Source of the DNA: Acidobacteriota bacterium | GTDB lineage: Bacteria > Acidobacteriota > Terriglobia > Bryobacterales > Bryobacteraceae | Direction of reading: 5' to 3' | Assembly: GCA_017304135.1 (NCBI GenBank) | Contig: JAFLBB010000030.1 | Span: 1 to 55,261 of the forward strand | Length of the DNA: 55,261 nucleotides | Shown: positions 15,690 through 25,180 of the stretch, one piece after another | Layout of the letters: the number at the start of each line of letters is the position of its first letter | How positions within the stretch are numbered: position 1 is the stretch's first letter | The notes under the pieces: model-generated | What the model was told of the DNA's origin: nothing | The model's database searches: none | The model's input: only the letters and a program-made list of their open reading frames with translations | Made by a program: the position numbers and the translations under genes

Positions 15690-17459
15690 GTGGTCCGTTC
15701 CGCCTTCCTCGCTCTCATCCTCGCCAACGTGTGCGCGCTGGCCGCGTGGGGGCAGACGCGCCTCATGCCGCTGGCCGAAGTGCGCGCGGGCATGAAGGGC
15801 AACGGCCGCACGGTCTTCGCAGGCGACCGCATTGAAGAGTTCAACGTCGAAATCCTCGGCGTGCTCGAAAACACGGGACCGAAGCAATCGATCATCCTGG
15901 CGCGGCTCTCGGGCGGTCCGGTGGAGCGCACCGGCGTGATGCAGGGCATGAGCGGCAGCCCGGTCTACATCCAAGGGCGGCTCGTGGGCGCGATCTCCAG
16001 CGCCTTCCCCTTCGCCAAGGAACCGATCGCCGGCATTCAACCCATCGAGCAGATGCTGGCCATCCCCAACACGCCGCCCGCCGCACCGCGCGCCATCGCC
16101 CGCGGCCTCTCGCCTACGCTTACACCCACTGACCTGCTGCCCGCCTCGACGCGCGCCGAACACCGCTTCGGCGACACGCGCCTGGTGGAACTCTCGTCGC
16201 CGCTGTCGCTGGCGGGCTTCACGCAGACCGCTATCGATCACTTCGCGCCGCAGTTCCGCACTCTGGGATGGGAACCGCGCCAGGGCTCCTCTTCAGGCTC
16301 TGCGCGCGCGCCGATGGGCGACCCCACACGCATCCGCCCCGGCTCGATGATCAGCGTTCAACTGATGCGCGGCGACCTCACGATGGGGGCCGACGGTACG
16401 GTAACCCACGTTGACGGCAACCGCATCTACGCCTTCGGCCATCGCTTCCTCTCCACCGGCGGCACGGAGCTGCCGTTTGCCCGCGCCGAGGTGCTCACGC
16501 TGCTGCCCAACCTCTCCACCAGCTTCAAGCTCTCCTCGGCCCGCGAACCGATGGGCGTCATCACGCGCGATGCGACGGCCGGCGTCACCGGCACGCTCGG
16601 CCGCGCGGCGCGCATGGTGCCGCTCACAGCCACCGTCGAGGGCCCCGGCGGGAAGCACGAATACCGCATTGAGATCGCGCGCGACCGCCTGCTCACGCCC
16701 TTCCTGGCGCAGATCGCCACCTTTTCCGTGCTCGACGCCACCGAGCGGCTCTCCGGCGCGGCCACCATCGCCGTGAACGCGCAGATCGACTTCGAGGGCT
16801 CGGCCACGCCGCTCAAAATCGACAACATCTATTCAGCCGACACCGCCGCCGGCCTCATCGCCGCGCTCGGCACCGCGCTGCCGCTCACCTACGCCGTGCA
16901 ATCGGACTTCGACGAACTCACGCCGCGCGCCATCCGCGTGAACCTGCGCGCCAGCGAGCGCAAGCAGCAATGGACGATCGCCGCCATCCACGCTTCGCCG
17001 GCCAAGGCCAAGCCAGGCGACACGCTGCGCCTCACTGCCATCCTGCGCGGCCCGGCGGGTGAAGACCTGGCGCGCGAGTTCACCTGGCGCATTCCGGCCG
17101 GCACGCCCGCCGGCGCGGCGCAGATTCAGCTCACCGATGCCGTCACGGCCAACCTCTCTGAGTTCGCCACCACCATCGGCCAGCAACAATCGACGCCCGA
17201 GGCAACATTGGACTATCTGAACGCCATGCGCACCAACCAGCGCGCCTACCTGCGCGTGCTGCTCACGCGCCCCGGCTTTACGCTCAACGGACGGCCGATG
17301 AATACGCCTCCGGCTTCGCTCGCCTTGCTCATGAAGGACTGGCAGCCGGCCATCGGCGCCAACCTGCTCATGCAGTCAGCCGCCGCCGAGTTCTCCTTCG
17401 CCCCTGCCGGCGGGGCCGTGAACGGCTCCAAGTACATCAACATCGAGATCCAAGACTAA
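15690..17459 (+). CDS. SpoIVB-type peptidase S55 domain protein, secreted
   Basis: 589 residues from a GTG. Signal peptide ~1-22 ends AAWGQ. The first block (VRAGMKGNGRTVFAGD, VEILGVL) leads to GMSGSPVY at 86-93, the nucleophile motif of S55 peptidases, followed by GRLVGAISS. A second block near 235-300 holds VDGNRIYAFGHRFL, where the GH pair resembles the S55 histidine motif. The C-terminal half is beta-rich without a recognised domain. S55 peptidase SpoIVB is a sporulation enzyme of Firmicutes; this host is presumably not a spore former, so the role must differ. It overlaps the next gene by one base (TAATG). GACAAT lies 7 nt before the GTG. Confidence 0.82.
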   Translation: MVRSAFLALILANVCALAAWGQTRLMPLAEVRAGMKGNGRTVFAGDRIEEFNVEILGVLENTGPKQSIILARLSGGPVERTGVMQGMSGSPVYIQGRLVGAISSAFPFAKEPIAGIQPIEQMLAIPNTPPAAPRAIARGLSPTLTPTDLLPASTRAEHRFGDTRLVELSSPLSLAGFTQTAIDHFAPQFRTLGWEPRQGSSSGSARAPMGDPTRIRPGSMISVQLMRGDLTMGADGTVTHVDGNRIYAFGHRFLSTGGTELPFARAEVLTLLPNLSTSFKLSSAREPMGVITRDATAGVTGTLGRAARMVPLTATVEGPGGKHEYRIEIARDRLLTPFLAQIATFSVLDATERLSGAATIAVNAQIDFEGSATPLKIDNIYSADTAAGLIAALGTALPLTYAVQSDFDELTPRAIRVNLRASERKQQWTIAAIHASPAKAKPGDTLRLTAILRGPAGEDLAREFTWRIPAGTPAGAAQIQLTDAVTANLSEFATTIGQQQSTPEATLDYLNAMRTNQRAYLRVLLTRPGFTLNGRPMNTPPASLALLMKDWQPAIGANLLMQSAAAEFSFAPAGGAVNGSKYINIEIQD

Positions 17460-19720
17460 TGCGCATCGCCCCGCTTCTTCGCTCCGCCATTTTGGCGCTG
17501 GCCGCCGTGGCCCTCCCGGCGCTGGCCGCCACGCCGCAAGCCTGGGAACTCTCCTCCTACGACGACTTTCTCAAGGGCACGCCGAGCGGCCTGTCGATCG
17601 GACGCAACGGGCGTCTCGCGCTCGCGCCCAAGCCGGCGGAGGTGTTCGCATCCTCGCAAGGCGCGATTTATGCCATGGCCCGCGCCGCCGATGGGACTCT
17701 CTACCTGGCCACGGGTCATGCGGGCAAGCTGTTCCGTATCGCGCCGGGCGGTCAGGGCGAGGTGATCTTTACGGCGCCGGAGCCGGAGATCTTCGCGCTC
17801 GCCCTCGACGCGCAGGGGCGCGTCTATGCGGCCACGTCGCCCAACGGAAAGATCTACCGCATTGAGAACGGCCGCGCGAGCGAGTACTTCAAGCCATGGA
17901 CACGCTACATCTGGAGCCTCGCCGCCGCGCCCGACGGCACGCTCTACGCCGGCACGGGCGATCAGGGCCGCATCTATCGCATCACCGGGCCGGGCCAGGG
18001 CGAAATTTACTTCGACACCGAACAGTTGCATGTCACCGCGCTCGCGCTCGATGCCAAGGGCCGCCTGCTGGCCGGCACCGAGCCCAACGGCATCCTCTAT
18101 CGCGTGGAAGCCAAGGACCGCGCCTTCGCGCTCTACGACTCCGAGCTGCCGGAGATCCGCGCCATCCTGCCCAATGCTGACGGCAGCGTGTATGTCGCCG
18201 CGCTCGGTGGTTCGCTGGTGCGCTCGCTGTCCGCGCCCGGCGCTGGAGGCGGCGCCCCCCCCGCCACGCCGCAAGCCACAACCCCCACCGTCACGGTGAC
18301 CGTGACCGAGGAAGGCGTGCAACGCGGCCAGCCGCCCGCGCCCAAGCCGCCGCCCATGCCGCAACCGGATGCGCAGTCGGCCATGGCCGCCGCTTCGCCC
18401 ATCGTGGAGTACCCGGGCGTGGAGAAGGCGGCGCTCTATCGCATCGCCGCCGACAACACGGCCGAGACGCTGTGGTCGTCAAAGGAGGAGAACCTTTACG
18501 ATGTGGCACAGCAGGGCACGCGCCTCTTCCTGGCCACCGACCACAACGCCCGCATCTATGAACTGGCGCGCGACAGGAAGACGCGGCTCATCGCCGAAAC
18601 ACGCGAAGGCGAGGCCGTGCGGTTGCTCGCAGACGGGCAGTCTCTGCTGGTGGCCACATCGCCCGCGGCGCGGCTGCTGCGCTATGCCGAAGCGGCAGCG
18701 GAGGGTGAGTTTGAATCGCCCATTCACGATGCGACCACGGTGGCGCGTTGGGGCCGCCTCTCGTGGCGTGCCGAGCCGTGCGCCAACTGCAGGATCGCGC
18801 TGCGCGTGCGTACCGGCAATTCGCCGCGCCCGGATAAGACGTGGTCCGAGTGGAGCGCGCCTCTCACCAGCGCCGAGGGCTCGGCGATTCCCACTCCCAA
18901 CGCGCGCTACGTGCAATGGAAGGCCACCCTCAATGGATCTGCCGGCAAGTCGCCCGTGCTCGATTCGGTGCGCCTCGCTTATCTGCCGCAGAACACCGCG
19001 CCAACATTGACCGCGCTCACGGTGAGCGCGTTGTCGTCAGCGGTCGCGGTGCCCGCCGCCAAGCCCACCGCCGCGGCGCAGCCTGCCTACAGCATCACCG
19101 TGACCGAAAGCGGCGAAGAGGGTGCATCAAGCAGTTCGGGCACGCCGACGCAGCCGGTGACGCGCTCCACGGTGGAGCAGATTCAGATTGCCTGGTCGGG
19201 TGAGGATTCCGATGCCGACAAGCTCGCCTACAAGATCGAGTTCCGCGCCGAGGGCCAGTCGTCGTGGACGTTTCTGAAGGGCAACCTCACCGAGACGACT
19301 CACCTCGTCGATGCCGAGGCGTTTGCCGATGGCCGCTACCAGTTCCGCGTGACGGCGACCGATGCGGCCTCAAACTCAGTGGCCACGGCGCGTGAGACGG
19401 ACCTGGAGAGCGCACCCATTCTGATTGACCGCACCCCGCCCGTGGTGACGCTTTCGGCTCCCAGGCGCGCGGGGGCAAACAACCAGACCCTCGACATCGC
19501 GGTGGAGGCGCGCGACGCAGCCTCGCCGTTGACGCGTTGTGAGTATTCGATCAACGCCGGCCCCTGGCGCACCATCGATGCCGACGATGGTGTGATCGAC
19601 TCCCCGGAGGAAAAATTCCAACTGCGGCTGACCAACCTGCCCGCGGGCGAGCATCTGGTGGTGGTGCGGGCCTACGATTCGGGCAACAACGCGGGTCTGG
19701 CGCGGACATTGATCCGCTAA
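17459..19720 (+). CDS. Secreted beta-propeller protein with C-terminal Ig-like domains
   Basis: 753 residues. Signal peptide ~1-24 (ALAAVALPALAAT). A propeller of NHL/SMP-30-like blades fills ~50-260, with repeated units such as ADGTLYLATGHAGKLFRI and DGTLYAGTGDQGRIYRI. A Pro-rich hinge follows at ~275-305 (TVTVTVTEEG; PKPPPMPQP), then one more blade-like region, a beta domain with paired Cys (EPCANC), and two fibronectin/Ig-like modules at ~500-750. It is translationally coupled to the S55 protein through TAATG, so the two probably act together outside the cytoplasm; the propeller may be a binding scaffold or substrate. No catalytic motif was recognised. Confidence 0.72.
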   Translation: MRIAPLLRSAILALAAVALPALAATPQAWELSSYDDFLKGTPSGLSIGRNGRLALAPKPAEVFASSQGAIYAMARAADGTLYLATGHAGKLFRIAPGGQGEVIFTAPEPEIFALALDAQGRVYAATSPNGKIYRIENGRASEYFKPWTRYIWSLAAAPDGTLYAGTGDQGRIYRITGPGQGEIYFDTEQLHVTALALDAKGRLLAGTEPNGILYRVEAKDRAFALYDSELPEIRAILPNADGSVYVAALGGSLVRSLSAPGAGGGAPPATPQATTPTVTVTVTEEGVQRGQPPAPKPPPMPQPDAQSAMAAASPIVEYPGVEKAALYRIAADNTAETLWSSKEENLYDVAQQGTRLFLATDHNARIYELARDRKTRLIAETREGEAVRLLADGQSLLVATSPAARLLRYAEAAAEGEFESPIHDATTVARWGRLSWRAEPCANCRIALRVRTGNSPRPDKTWSEWSAPLTSAEGSAIPTPNARYVQWKATLNGSAGKSPVLDSVRLAYLPQNTAPTLTALTVSALSSAVAVPAAKPTAAAQPAYSITVTESGEEGASSSSGTPTQPVTRSTVEQIQIAWSGEDSDADKLAYKIEFRAEGQSSWTFLKGNLTETTHLVDAEAFADGRYQFRVTATDAASNSVATARETDLESAPILIDRTPPVVTLSAPRRAGANNQTLDIAVEARDAASPLTRCEYSINAGPWRTIDADDGVIDSPEEKFQLRLTNLPAGEHLVVVRAYDSGNNAGLARTLIR

Positions 19721-19737
19721 GCCGGCGCGGGGCGGGC

Positions 19738-21150
19738 CTAGAATACCTGGTGCAGCTTCATCATGTTCGTCGTGCCGGGCCGCCCGATGGGCTGTCCGGC
19801 GACGAAGGCCACCGTGTCGCCCGGCTTCACCAGTCCCTGTTCGAGCAGATGGCGGTCCATCATGGCCATCATCTCGTCGGTGGAGGCCAGTTCTGGAGCC
19901 ACCTGCCCGTGAACGCCGAAAAGCACGCTCAACTGGCGCGCCCGTTCCACCGAAGGCGTGAACGCATAGATCGGCACCGAGGGCCGGTAGCGGGCCACCA
20001 GGCGGGCGCTCGTTCCGGTAGCGGTGAAGACGACAATAGCGGCGGCGCCCATGAGCACGGCGGCGCGGTAGGAGAGATAAGCGATCATCTCCGGACTGGT
20101 GCGATGTTCGGGGCGGCCCAGGTCATGCCCGCCGAACTCGCCCAGCTTGAGGTCCGTCTCGGTGGCCACGCGCTCCATCATGCGCACGCTTTCCACCGGA
20201 TACTTGCCGGCCGAGGTTTCGGCCGAAAGCATCACGGCGTCGGTGCCGTCGTGAATGGCGTTGGCCACGTCGCTCACTTCGGCTCGCGTCGGGAAGGGAT
20301 TCTCGATCATCGATTCGAGCATCTGCGTGGCCGTGATGACGAAGCGGCCCATCACACGCGCGCGGTGGATGATCGACTTCTGAATGTAGGGCACCTGTTC
20401 GAGCGCCATCTCCACGCCAAGGTCGCCGCGGGCCACCATCACGCCGTCGGAGGCTTCGAGAATCTCGTCGAGATTGTCCCAGGCCTCGGGCTTTTCGATC
20501 TTGGAGATGATCGGGATCTTGGCCTCGTGCTCTTCGAGCAGGTGGCGCAGGCGGAGCACATCGTCGCGCTTGCGCACAAACGACAGGGCCACCATGTCGA
20601 TGCCGCATTCCAGGGCCTGGCGCAAATCGGCCATGTCCTTGCGCGTGAGCGATGGCGTGGACACCTTCACGCCGGGCAGGTTGATGCCCTTACGGTCACT
20701 GATCCGGCCGCCGTTGACGACGGTGCACTTCACGGCCACGCCATCGCTCGACAGCGCTTTCAGCTCAATGGCCCCGTCGGCGAGCAGGACGCGGTCACCT
20801 GTGCGCACATCGCGGGCAAAATCGGCGTAACTGGTGGCGGCCACCTGGCAGTTGCCGGTCACCTGTTCGGTGGTGATGGTGAACGCCTGCCCGGTTTCCA
20901 GCACGCAGCCGCCACCCTCGAAGCGGCCGAGCCGGATCTTGGGGCCCTGCAGGTCAAGCAAAACGCCGCACGGTTTGCCCGCGGCGTGGGCCGCCGTGCG
21001 CACCGCATCGATGCGCGCCGCGTGCTCGGGCGCCGACCCGTGGCTGGCGTTGATGCGGAAGACGTCGGCGCCGGCGCGCAACAGCGCTTCCAGCGTGGAT
21101 TGTTCGGTCGATGACGGACCGAGAGTGGCTACGATTTTGGTATTTCGCAT
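19738..21150 (-). CDS. pyk: Pyruvate kinase
   Basis: 470 residues, the usual bacterial length. It converts phosphoenolpyruvate and ADP to pyruvate and ATP in the cytoplasm. Family marks: TKIVATLGPSS at the start, DLQGPKIR, SKIEKPEAW with the catalytic Lys, MVARGDLGVEM and TATQMLESMI. The usual FRLNFSHG reads FRINASHG here, a mild change in a segment near the active site. The start codon lies 34 bases from the uppP ATG on the other strand, so the two genes share one short divergent control region. The 17 bases between it and the convergent propeller gene are GC only. Confidence 0.96.
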   Translation of the reverse strand: MRNTKIVATLGPSSTEQSTLEALLRAGADVFRINASHGSAPEHAARIDAVRTAAHAAGKPCGVLLDLQGPKIRLGRFEGGGCVLETGQAFTITTEQVTGNCQVAATSYADFARDVRTGDRVLLADGAIELKALSSDGVAVKCTVVNGGRISDRKGINLPGVKVSTPSLTRKDMADLRQALECGIDMVALSFVRKRDDVLRLRHLLEEHEAKIPIISKIEKPEAWDNLDEILEASDGVMVARGDLGVEMALEQVPYIQKSIIHRARVMGRFVITATQMLESMIENPFPTRAEVSDVANAIHDGTDAVMLSAETSAGKYPVESVRMMERVATETDLKLGEFGGHDLGRPEHRTSPEMIAYLSYRAAVLMGAAAIVVFTATGTSARLVARYRPSVPIYAFTPSVERARQLSVLFGVHGQVAPELASTDEMMAMMDRHLLEQGLVKPGDTVAFVAGQPIGRPGTTNMMKLHQVF

Positions 21151-21184
21151 GTCGGAAGTGCGCTACGATGGCCTACTGCCCATT

Positions 21185-22015
21185 ATGTCGTTGATACATG
21201 TGATCATTCTTGCGTTTGTTCAAGGAGTCACCGAATTTTTACCGATCAGTAGCAGTGCCCATCTGGCGCTGGCCCCGTGGCTTCTCGGTTGGGAGGATCA
21301 GGGGTTGGCCTTTGACATCGCCCTGCATTTCGGCACACTGCTCGCCGTGCTGGTCTACTTTTTTCGTGATTGGGTCCAGATCATCCTGCAGGGGTTCGGC
21401 CTACGCGGGGGCCATGATCCGGAATTGAAGCGCAACCGGGCGCTGTTGTGGTTTCTCGCCGCGGGCTCGCTGCCCATCGGTTTCTTTGGTCTCCTCCTAA
21501 AAGAGCACGCCGAAACGACTCTGCGCAACCCCGTCATCATCGGCTCCATGCTGATTCTCATCGGCATTGTGATGGCCATTGCCGACCGTGCCGGCCGCCA
21601 CCAGAAGACAATCGAGCACGTAAACTTGTTTGACGCGCTGCTGATCGGCCTGGCCCAGGCGCTGGCCATCGTGCCCGGCACCTCGCGCTCCGGCATCACC
21701 ATCACAGCCGGCCTGTTCCGCAACTTTGAGCGCGCCGCCGCGGCCCGTTTCTCGTTCCTTCTGTCCACTCCCGCCATCGTCGCCGCCGCCGGCAAAGCCT
21801 ACTACGACCTGCACAAAGCCGGCGGCATTCCGCCGGGAATGGTGCTGCCGGTCGTCCTCGGCGTCTTCTTTTCCGCGCTCACCGGTTTGGCCACCATTGC
21901 TTTCTTTCTTGAGTTCCTCCGCCACCGCACCCTGAAGTTCTTCATTTACTACCGCATCATTTTTGGCATACTAGTAATCGCTCTGGCAGTTTTCCTCCGC
22001 AAACCCGGAGGATGA
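21185..22015 (+). CDS. uppP: Undecaprenyl-diphosphate phosphatase
   Basis: 276 residues from the ATG at 21185; an in-frame ATG at 21149 overlaps the pyk start codon and is less likely. This integral membrane enzyme recycles the C55 lipid carrier for peptidoglycan and other surface polymers. Signatures: FVQGVTEFLPISSSAHL with the catalytic Glu-rich segment at ~9-25, and PGTSRSGITITAGL near 160-173. Multiple hydrophobic helices are evident. The stop overlaps the ATG of the DNA translocase gene (ATGA). Confidence 0.96.
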   Translation: MSLIHVIILAFVQGVTEFLPISSSAHLALAPWLLGWEDQGLAFDIALHFGTLLAVLVYFFRDWVQIILQGFGLRGGHDPELKRNRALLWFLAAGSLPIGFFGLLLKEHAETTLRNPVIIGSMLILIGIVMAIADRAGRHQKTIEHVNLFDALLIGLAQALAIVPGTSRSGITITAGLFRNFERAAAARFSFLLSTPAIVAAAGKAYYDLHKAGGIPPGMVLPVVLGVFFSALTGLATIAFFLEFLRHRTLKFFIYYRIIFGILVIALAVFLRKPGG

Positions 22016-24588
22016 AGATTCTTGGACCCACACCGTTCGATCGCCTGAACGAAGCAGGAGGCTTAGTGTGCCTATCCGCTTCGCTCGCGCTCACCCTCTC
22101 TCTCGTTTCCTATAACCCGCTCGATCCCAGCTGGAATACGGCCAGTGGCGCGGCACGTGCCCAGAATCTTATCGGCAATACCGGCGCCTGGCTTGCCGAT
22201 GTTTTGCTGCAGACGTTCGGTCTGTCGGCTTACCTCCTGCCGCTCTTCCTGTTGGCCCTGTCCTGGAAATGGATCCGCTCGTCGCCCATTGAGACGCAGT
22301 GGGCCAAGGTCGCCGGCGCGCTCACGCTCGGCCTGGCCAGTTGCTCCATGCTCAGCCTGAGCGGCGATTGGGGCGTGCAACCGGTGAGCGTGTCGGCGGG
22401 CGGCGTGGTGGGCGGCATCCTCGCCGGCTGGCTGCTGAACGCCTTCAACCTGACCGGCGCGGTGTTGCTGTGCTCAACGCTGCTGCTGATGTCGCTTTAC
22501 CTGATCTCCACCTTCTCGCTCCAGCGCTTTCCCGAGTGGGCCCTGACACCGCTGCGGGCCTGGCGTGAGTTCCGCGCGGGCTTTGAGGCCTGGCGCGAAT
22601 CGATGCGCCGCAAGAGCGAACAGCGCGCCGCGGCCCGCCAGGAAGCCCGGCGCCGCGCGGCCTCCGGTGATGAGGACGACGACCTCTCGCTGCGTCCGCG
22701 CCGCCGCCGCAGCGATGTGAACGACGACCTGCATCCAGTGGAGCCGCGTGTTTCACCGCTCGCTCCGGCCCCTTCAGGCGCGGGCACGGCCACCGCGGCA
22801 CGCCGCAGAACCGAACTCTACACCGTCGTCTCGACGCTCGACGACCAGATCCCCATCCGCACGCTCGACCAGGAAACCGAGGAGGAGCAACTGGCGCCGG
22901 CGGCGCGAACGGGAACCCTGGACACGCCTCCGTTTGAACCGACTTCGGCGCCGGCCTACGCCCGCCACGCCGCACCCGAACCGGCGATGCTGGAGCCGGC
23001 CGTGGTGGAGTACGTCCCGCCGCCTCCGGCCGCCGAACCCCTTCCGGCGCGCCCCGTGGCCGCGGCGGTCCCGGGCGCGCATTCCAAGTCGCTGGCGCAC
23101 TTCCTGCTGCCCTCCACCGAACTGCTGAACGAACCCGAGGCGCGCTCGGCCTTCGACACCGAGGAGCTGAAGACGATCGCCGGGCGCATCAAATCGAAGT
23201 TTGAAGAGTTCAACGTGCTCGGCTCGGTGACGCAGATCAATCCCGGCCCCGTGGTGACGACCTTTGAGTTCAAGCCCGAGGCGGGCATCAAGTATTCGCG
23301 CATCACCACGCTCACCGAGGACCTCTGCCTGGGCCTGCAGGCCGAGTCGATCCTGATTGAGCGCATTCCGGGCAAGCCGACCGTGGGCATCGAAGTGCCG
23401 AACTCCAAGCGCGAGGTGATCGCGCTGCGGCAGGTTCTCGAAAGCGACGAGTTCCGCAATGCGCCGTCGAAGCTGACCATCGCGCTCGGCAAGGACATCT
23501 CCGGCCGCATCCGCGTGACGCAGCTCGAACAGATGCCTCACCTGCTCATCGCCGGCTCCACCGGTTCGGGCAAATCGGTGATGCTGAACTCGCTCATCAT
23601 GAGCGTGCTCTACAAGTCGACGCCGCACGAGGTGCGAATGGTGCTCATCGACCCCAAGCGCGTCGAAATGGGTATGTATGAAGGCGTGCCGCACCTGCTC
23701 ACGCCGGTGATCACCGACCCGCGCAAGGCCACCAACGCGCTGCGCAACGCCGTGGCCGAGATGGAGCGGCGGTTGAAGCTGCTGGCCTCGCAGGGCGTGC
23801 GCAACATCGACCAGTTCAACAAGAAGATCAAGCAGAAGCTGAGCCAGCCGCGGAGCTTGTTTGAGGAGGAGTCGCCGAGCTACGTGGAGGAGCTGCAGCC
23901 GCTGCCCTACATTCTCATCGTCATCGACGAGCTGGCCGACCTGATGATGCTCGAAAAAGGCAACGTCGAGGAGTCGGTGACGCGGCTGGCGCAAATGGCC
24001 CGCGCCGTGGGCATGCACCTGGTGGTGGCCACGCAGCGGCCGAGCGTGGACGTCATCACCGGTTTGATCAAGGCCAACTTCCCGGCGCGCATCTCGTTCC
24101 GCGTGGCCACGCGCGTGGACTCGCGTACGATTCTCGACGTCATGGGCGCCGAGCACTTGCTGGGCAAGGGCGACATGTTGCACCTGCCGCCCGGCTCGGC
24201 GCGGTTAACGCGCGTGCACGCTGCCTACGTGACCGAAAACGAGATCTGCGGCGTGGTGGACTTCTGGAAGGACCAGGCGCAGCCGGAGTACGACGAGAGT
24301 TACCTGATGGCTCCTCCGGCCGATGACGCCACCGTGGCCGAAGGCGACGAGGAGTTCTCCGGCGCCGAGGATCCGGCCTACCAGGACGCCGTGCGCGTCG
24401 TGCTCGAAGTGGGCAAGGCATCGACTTCGATTCTGCAGCGTCGGCTGCGCTTGGGCTATGGCCGCGCGGCGCGCCTGCTCGACATGATGCAGAAGGAAGG
24501 CATCATTGGGCCGCCCGACGGCAGCCGTCCGCGCGAGGTGCTGAAGCGGCCGGACTGGATGGACGAGATCGACAATTCGCTGCGGTAG
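22012..24588 (+). CDS. ftsK: DNA translocase FtsK/SpoIIIE
   Basis: 858 residues. The N-terminal ~170 residues hold four or five membrane helices. A Pro/Ala/Arg-rich linker spans ~190-370. The motor follows: alpha/beta domain from ~385, Walker A GSTGSGKSV at ~514-522, Walker B ILIVIDELADL at ~634-644, ATQRPSVDVITG and RISFRVATRVDSRTILD. The C-terminal winged-helix gamma domain (~795-858; LQRRLRLGYGRAARLLDMM) reads KOPS-type polar sequences. It pumps DNA through the septum and resolves chromosome dimers. It is translationally coupled to uppP. Confidence 0.95.
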   Translation: MKILGPTPFDRLNEAGGLVCLSASLALTLSLVSYNPLDPSWNTASGAARAQNLIGNTGAWLADVLLQTFGLSAYLLPLFLLALSWKWIRSSPIETQWAKVAGALTLGLASCSMLSLSGDWGVQPVSVSAGGVVGGILAGWLLNAFNLTGAVLLCSTLLLMSLYLISTFSLQRFPEWALTPLRAWREFRAGFEAWRESMRRKSEQRAAARQEARRRAASGDEDDDLSLRPRRRRSDVNDDLHPVEPRVSPLAPAPSGAGTATAARRRTELYTVVSTLDDQIPIRTLDQETEEEQLAPAARTGTLDTPPFEPTSAPAYARHAAPEPAMLEPAVVEYVPPPPAAEPLPARPVAAAVPGAHSKSLAHFLLPSTELLNEPEARSAFDTEELKTIAGRIKSKFEEFNVLGSVTQINPGPVVTTFEFKPEAGIKYSRITTLTEDLCLGLQAESILIERIPGKPTVGIEVPNSKREVIALRQVLESDEFRNAPSKLTIALGKDISGRIRVTQLEQMPHLLIAGSTGSGKSVMLNSLIMSVLYKSTPHEVRMVLIDPKRVEMGMYEGVPHLLTPVITDPRKATNALRNAVAEMERRLKLLASQGVRNIDQFNKKIKQKLSQPRSLFEEESPSYVEELQPLPYILIVIDELADLMMLEKGNVEESVTRLAQMARAVGMHLVVATQRPSVDVITGLIKANFPARISFRVATRVDSRTILDVMGAEHLLGKGDMLHLPPGSARLTRVHAAYVTENEICGVVDFWKDQAQPEYDESYLMAPPADDATVAEGDEEFSGAEDPAYQDAVRVVLEVGKASTSILQRRLRLGYGRAARLLDMMQKEGIIGPPDGSRPREVLKRPDWMDEIDNSLR

Positions 24589-24629
24589 GCGAGCGGGCAC
24601 GGCTCCCACCGCGAGGGCCCGTCTGCCAC

Positions 24630-24635
24630 TATGAT
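24630..24635 (+). promoter_or_regulatory. Putative -10 element for the DinB-fold gene
   Basis: TATGAT ends 6 nt before the ATG at 24642. No -35 box stands out. The GGAG in the gap is too close to the ATG to be a good ribosome site, so a leaderless start is likely. Confidence 0.45.
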
Positions 24636-24641
24636 GGAGCG

Positions 24642-25157
24642 ATGCGAATTCCGCTTCTGCTCACCCTTGTTGCGCTGCCCGTGCTGGCCCAGGACGGGCC
24701 GGTGATGCAGTCAATTCTGCCGCGTTTCCAGGCGGCGAAATTGAATCTGATCGAGACCGCCGAGTTCATGCCGGCCGAGAAGTACAGCTTCCGGCTGACA
24801 CCGCCGCAGCGCACCTTCGGCGCCTGGATGGAGCACAACATCCAGATGAACTACGGCTCGTGCGGGATGATCGCGGCTGAACGCAAACCCGCGCCCAAGC
24901 TCGACAACGCCGGCAAGGACGAACTGGTGGCCGCGCTCAAGGAGAGCTTCGACTACTGCGAGCAGGCTTTCAAGGCGCAGACCGAGGAGTCGGCGGTGAA
25001 GACGCTGCAAGTGGCCGGACGCCCGGTGTCGCCGGTGAATGTCATGGTCGGCCTGGTGGTGAACTGGAACGAGCACTACGGCAACCTGGTGGGCTACCTG
25101 CGCTCGAACCACATTGTGCCTCCAACGACGGCGCGGGCGCAGAAAGCCAAGAAGTAG
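24642..25157 (+). CDS. DinB-fold protein with signal peptide
   Basis: 171 residues. MRIPLLLTLVALPVLAQ is a Sec signal. The rest is a four-helix DinB-like bundle: MQSILPRFQAAKLNLIETAE, TFGAWMEHNIQMNYG and NWNEHYGNLVGYLR. DinB/YfiT-like proteins use three His as a metal site; His in MEHN and NEHYG are visible, the third is not obvious. Many relatives are thiol transferases or damage-inducible proteins in the cytoplasm; an exported form is common in acidobacterial genomes but without a known role. It is a single gene, convergent with sixA. Confidence 0.75.
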   Translation: MRIPLLLTLVALPVLAQDGPVMQSILPRFQAAKLNLIETAEFMPAEKYSFRLTPPQRTFGAWMEHNIQMNYGSCGMIAAERKPAPKLDNAGKDELVAALKESFDYCEQAFKAQTEESAVKTLQVAGRPVSPVNVMVGLVVNWNEHYGNLVGYLRSNHIVPPTTARAQKAKK

Positions 25158-25180
25158 GCCCTTGCGCCTGCAACCAGCCT

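Noticed and set aside
22774..24183. 469-codon open frame on the minus strand
   Set aside because: It mirrors the FtsK motor domain; composition is typical of a shadow frame.
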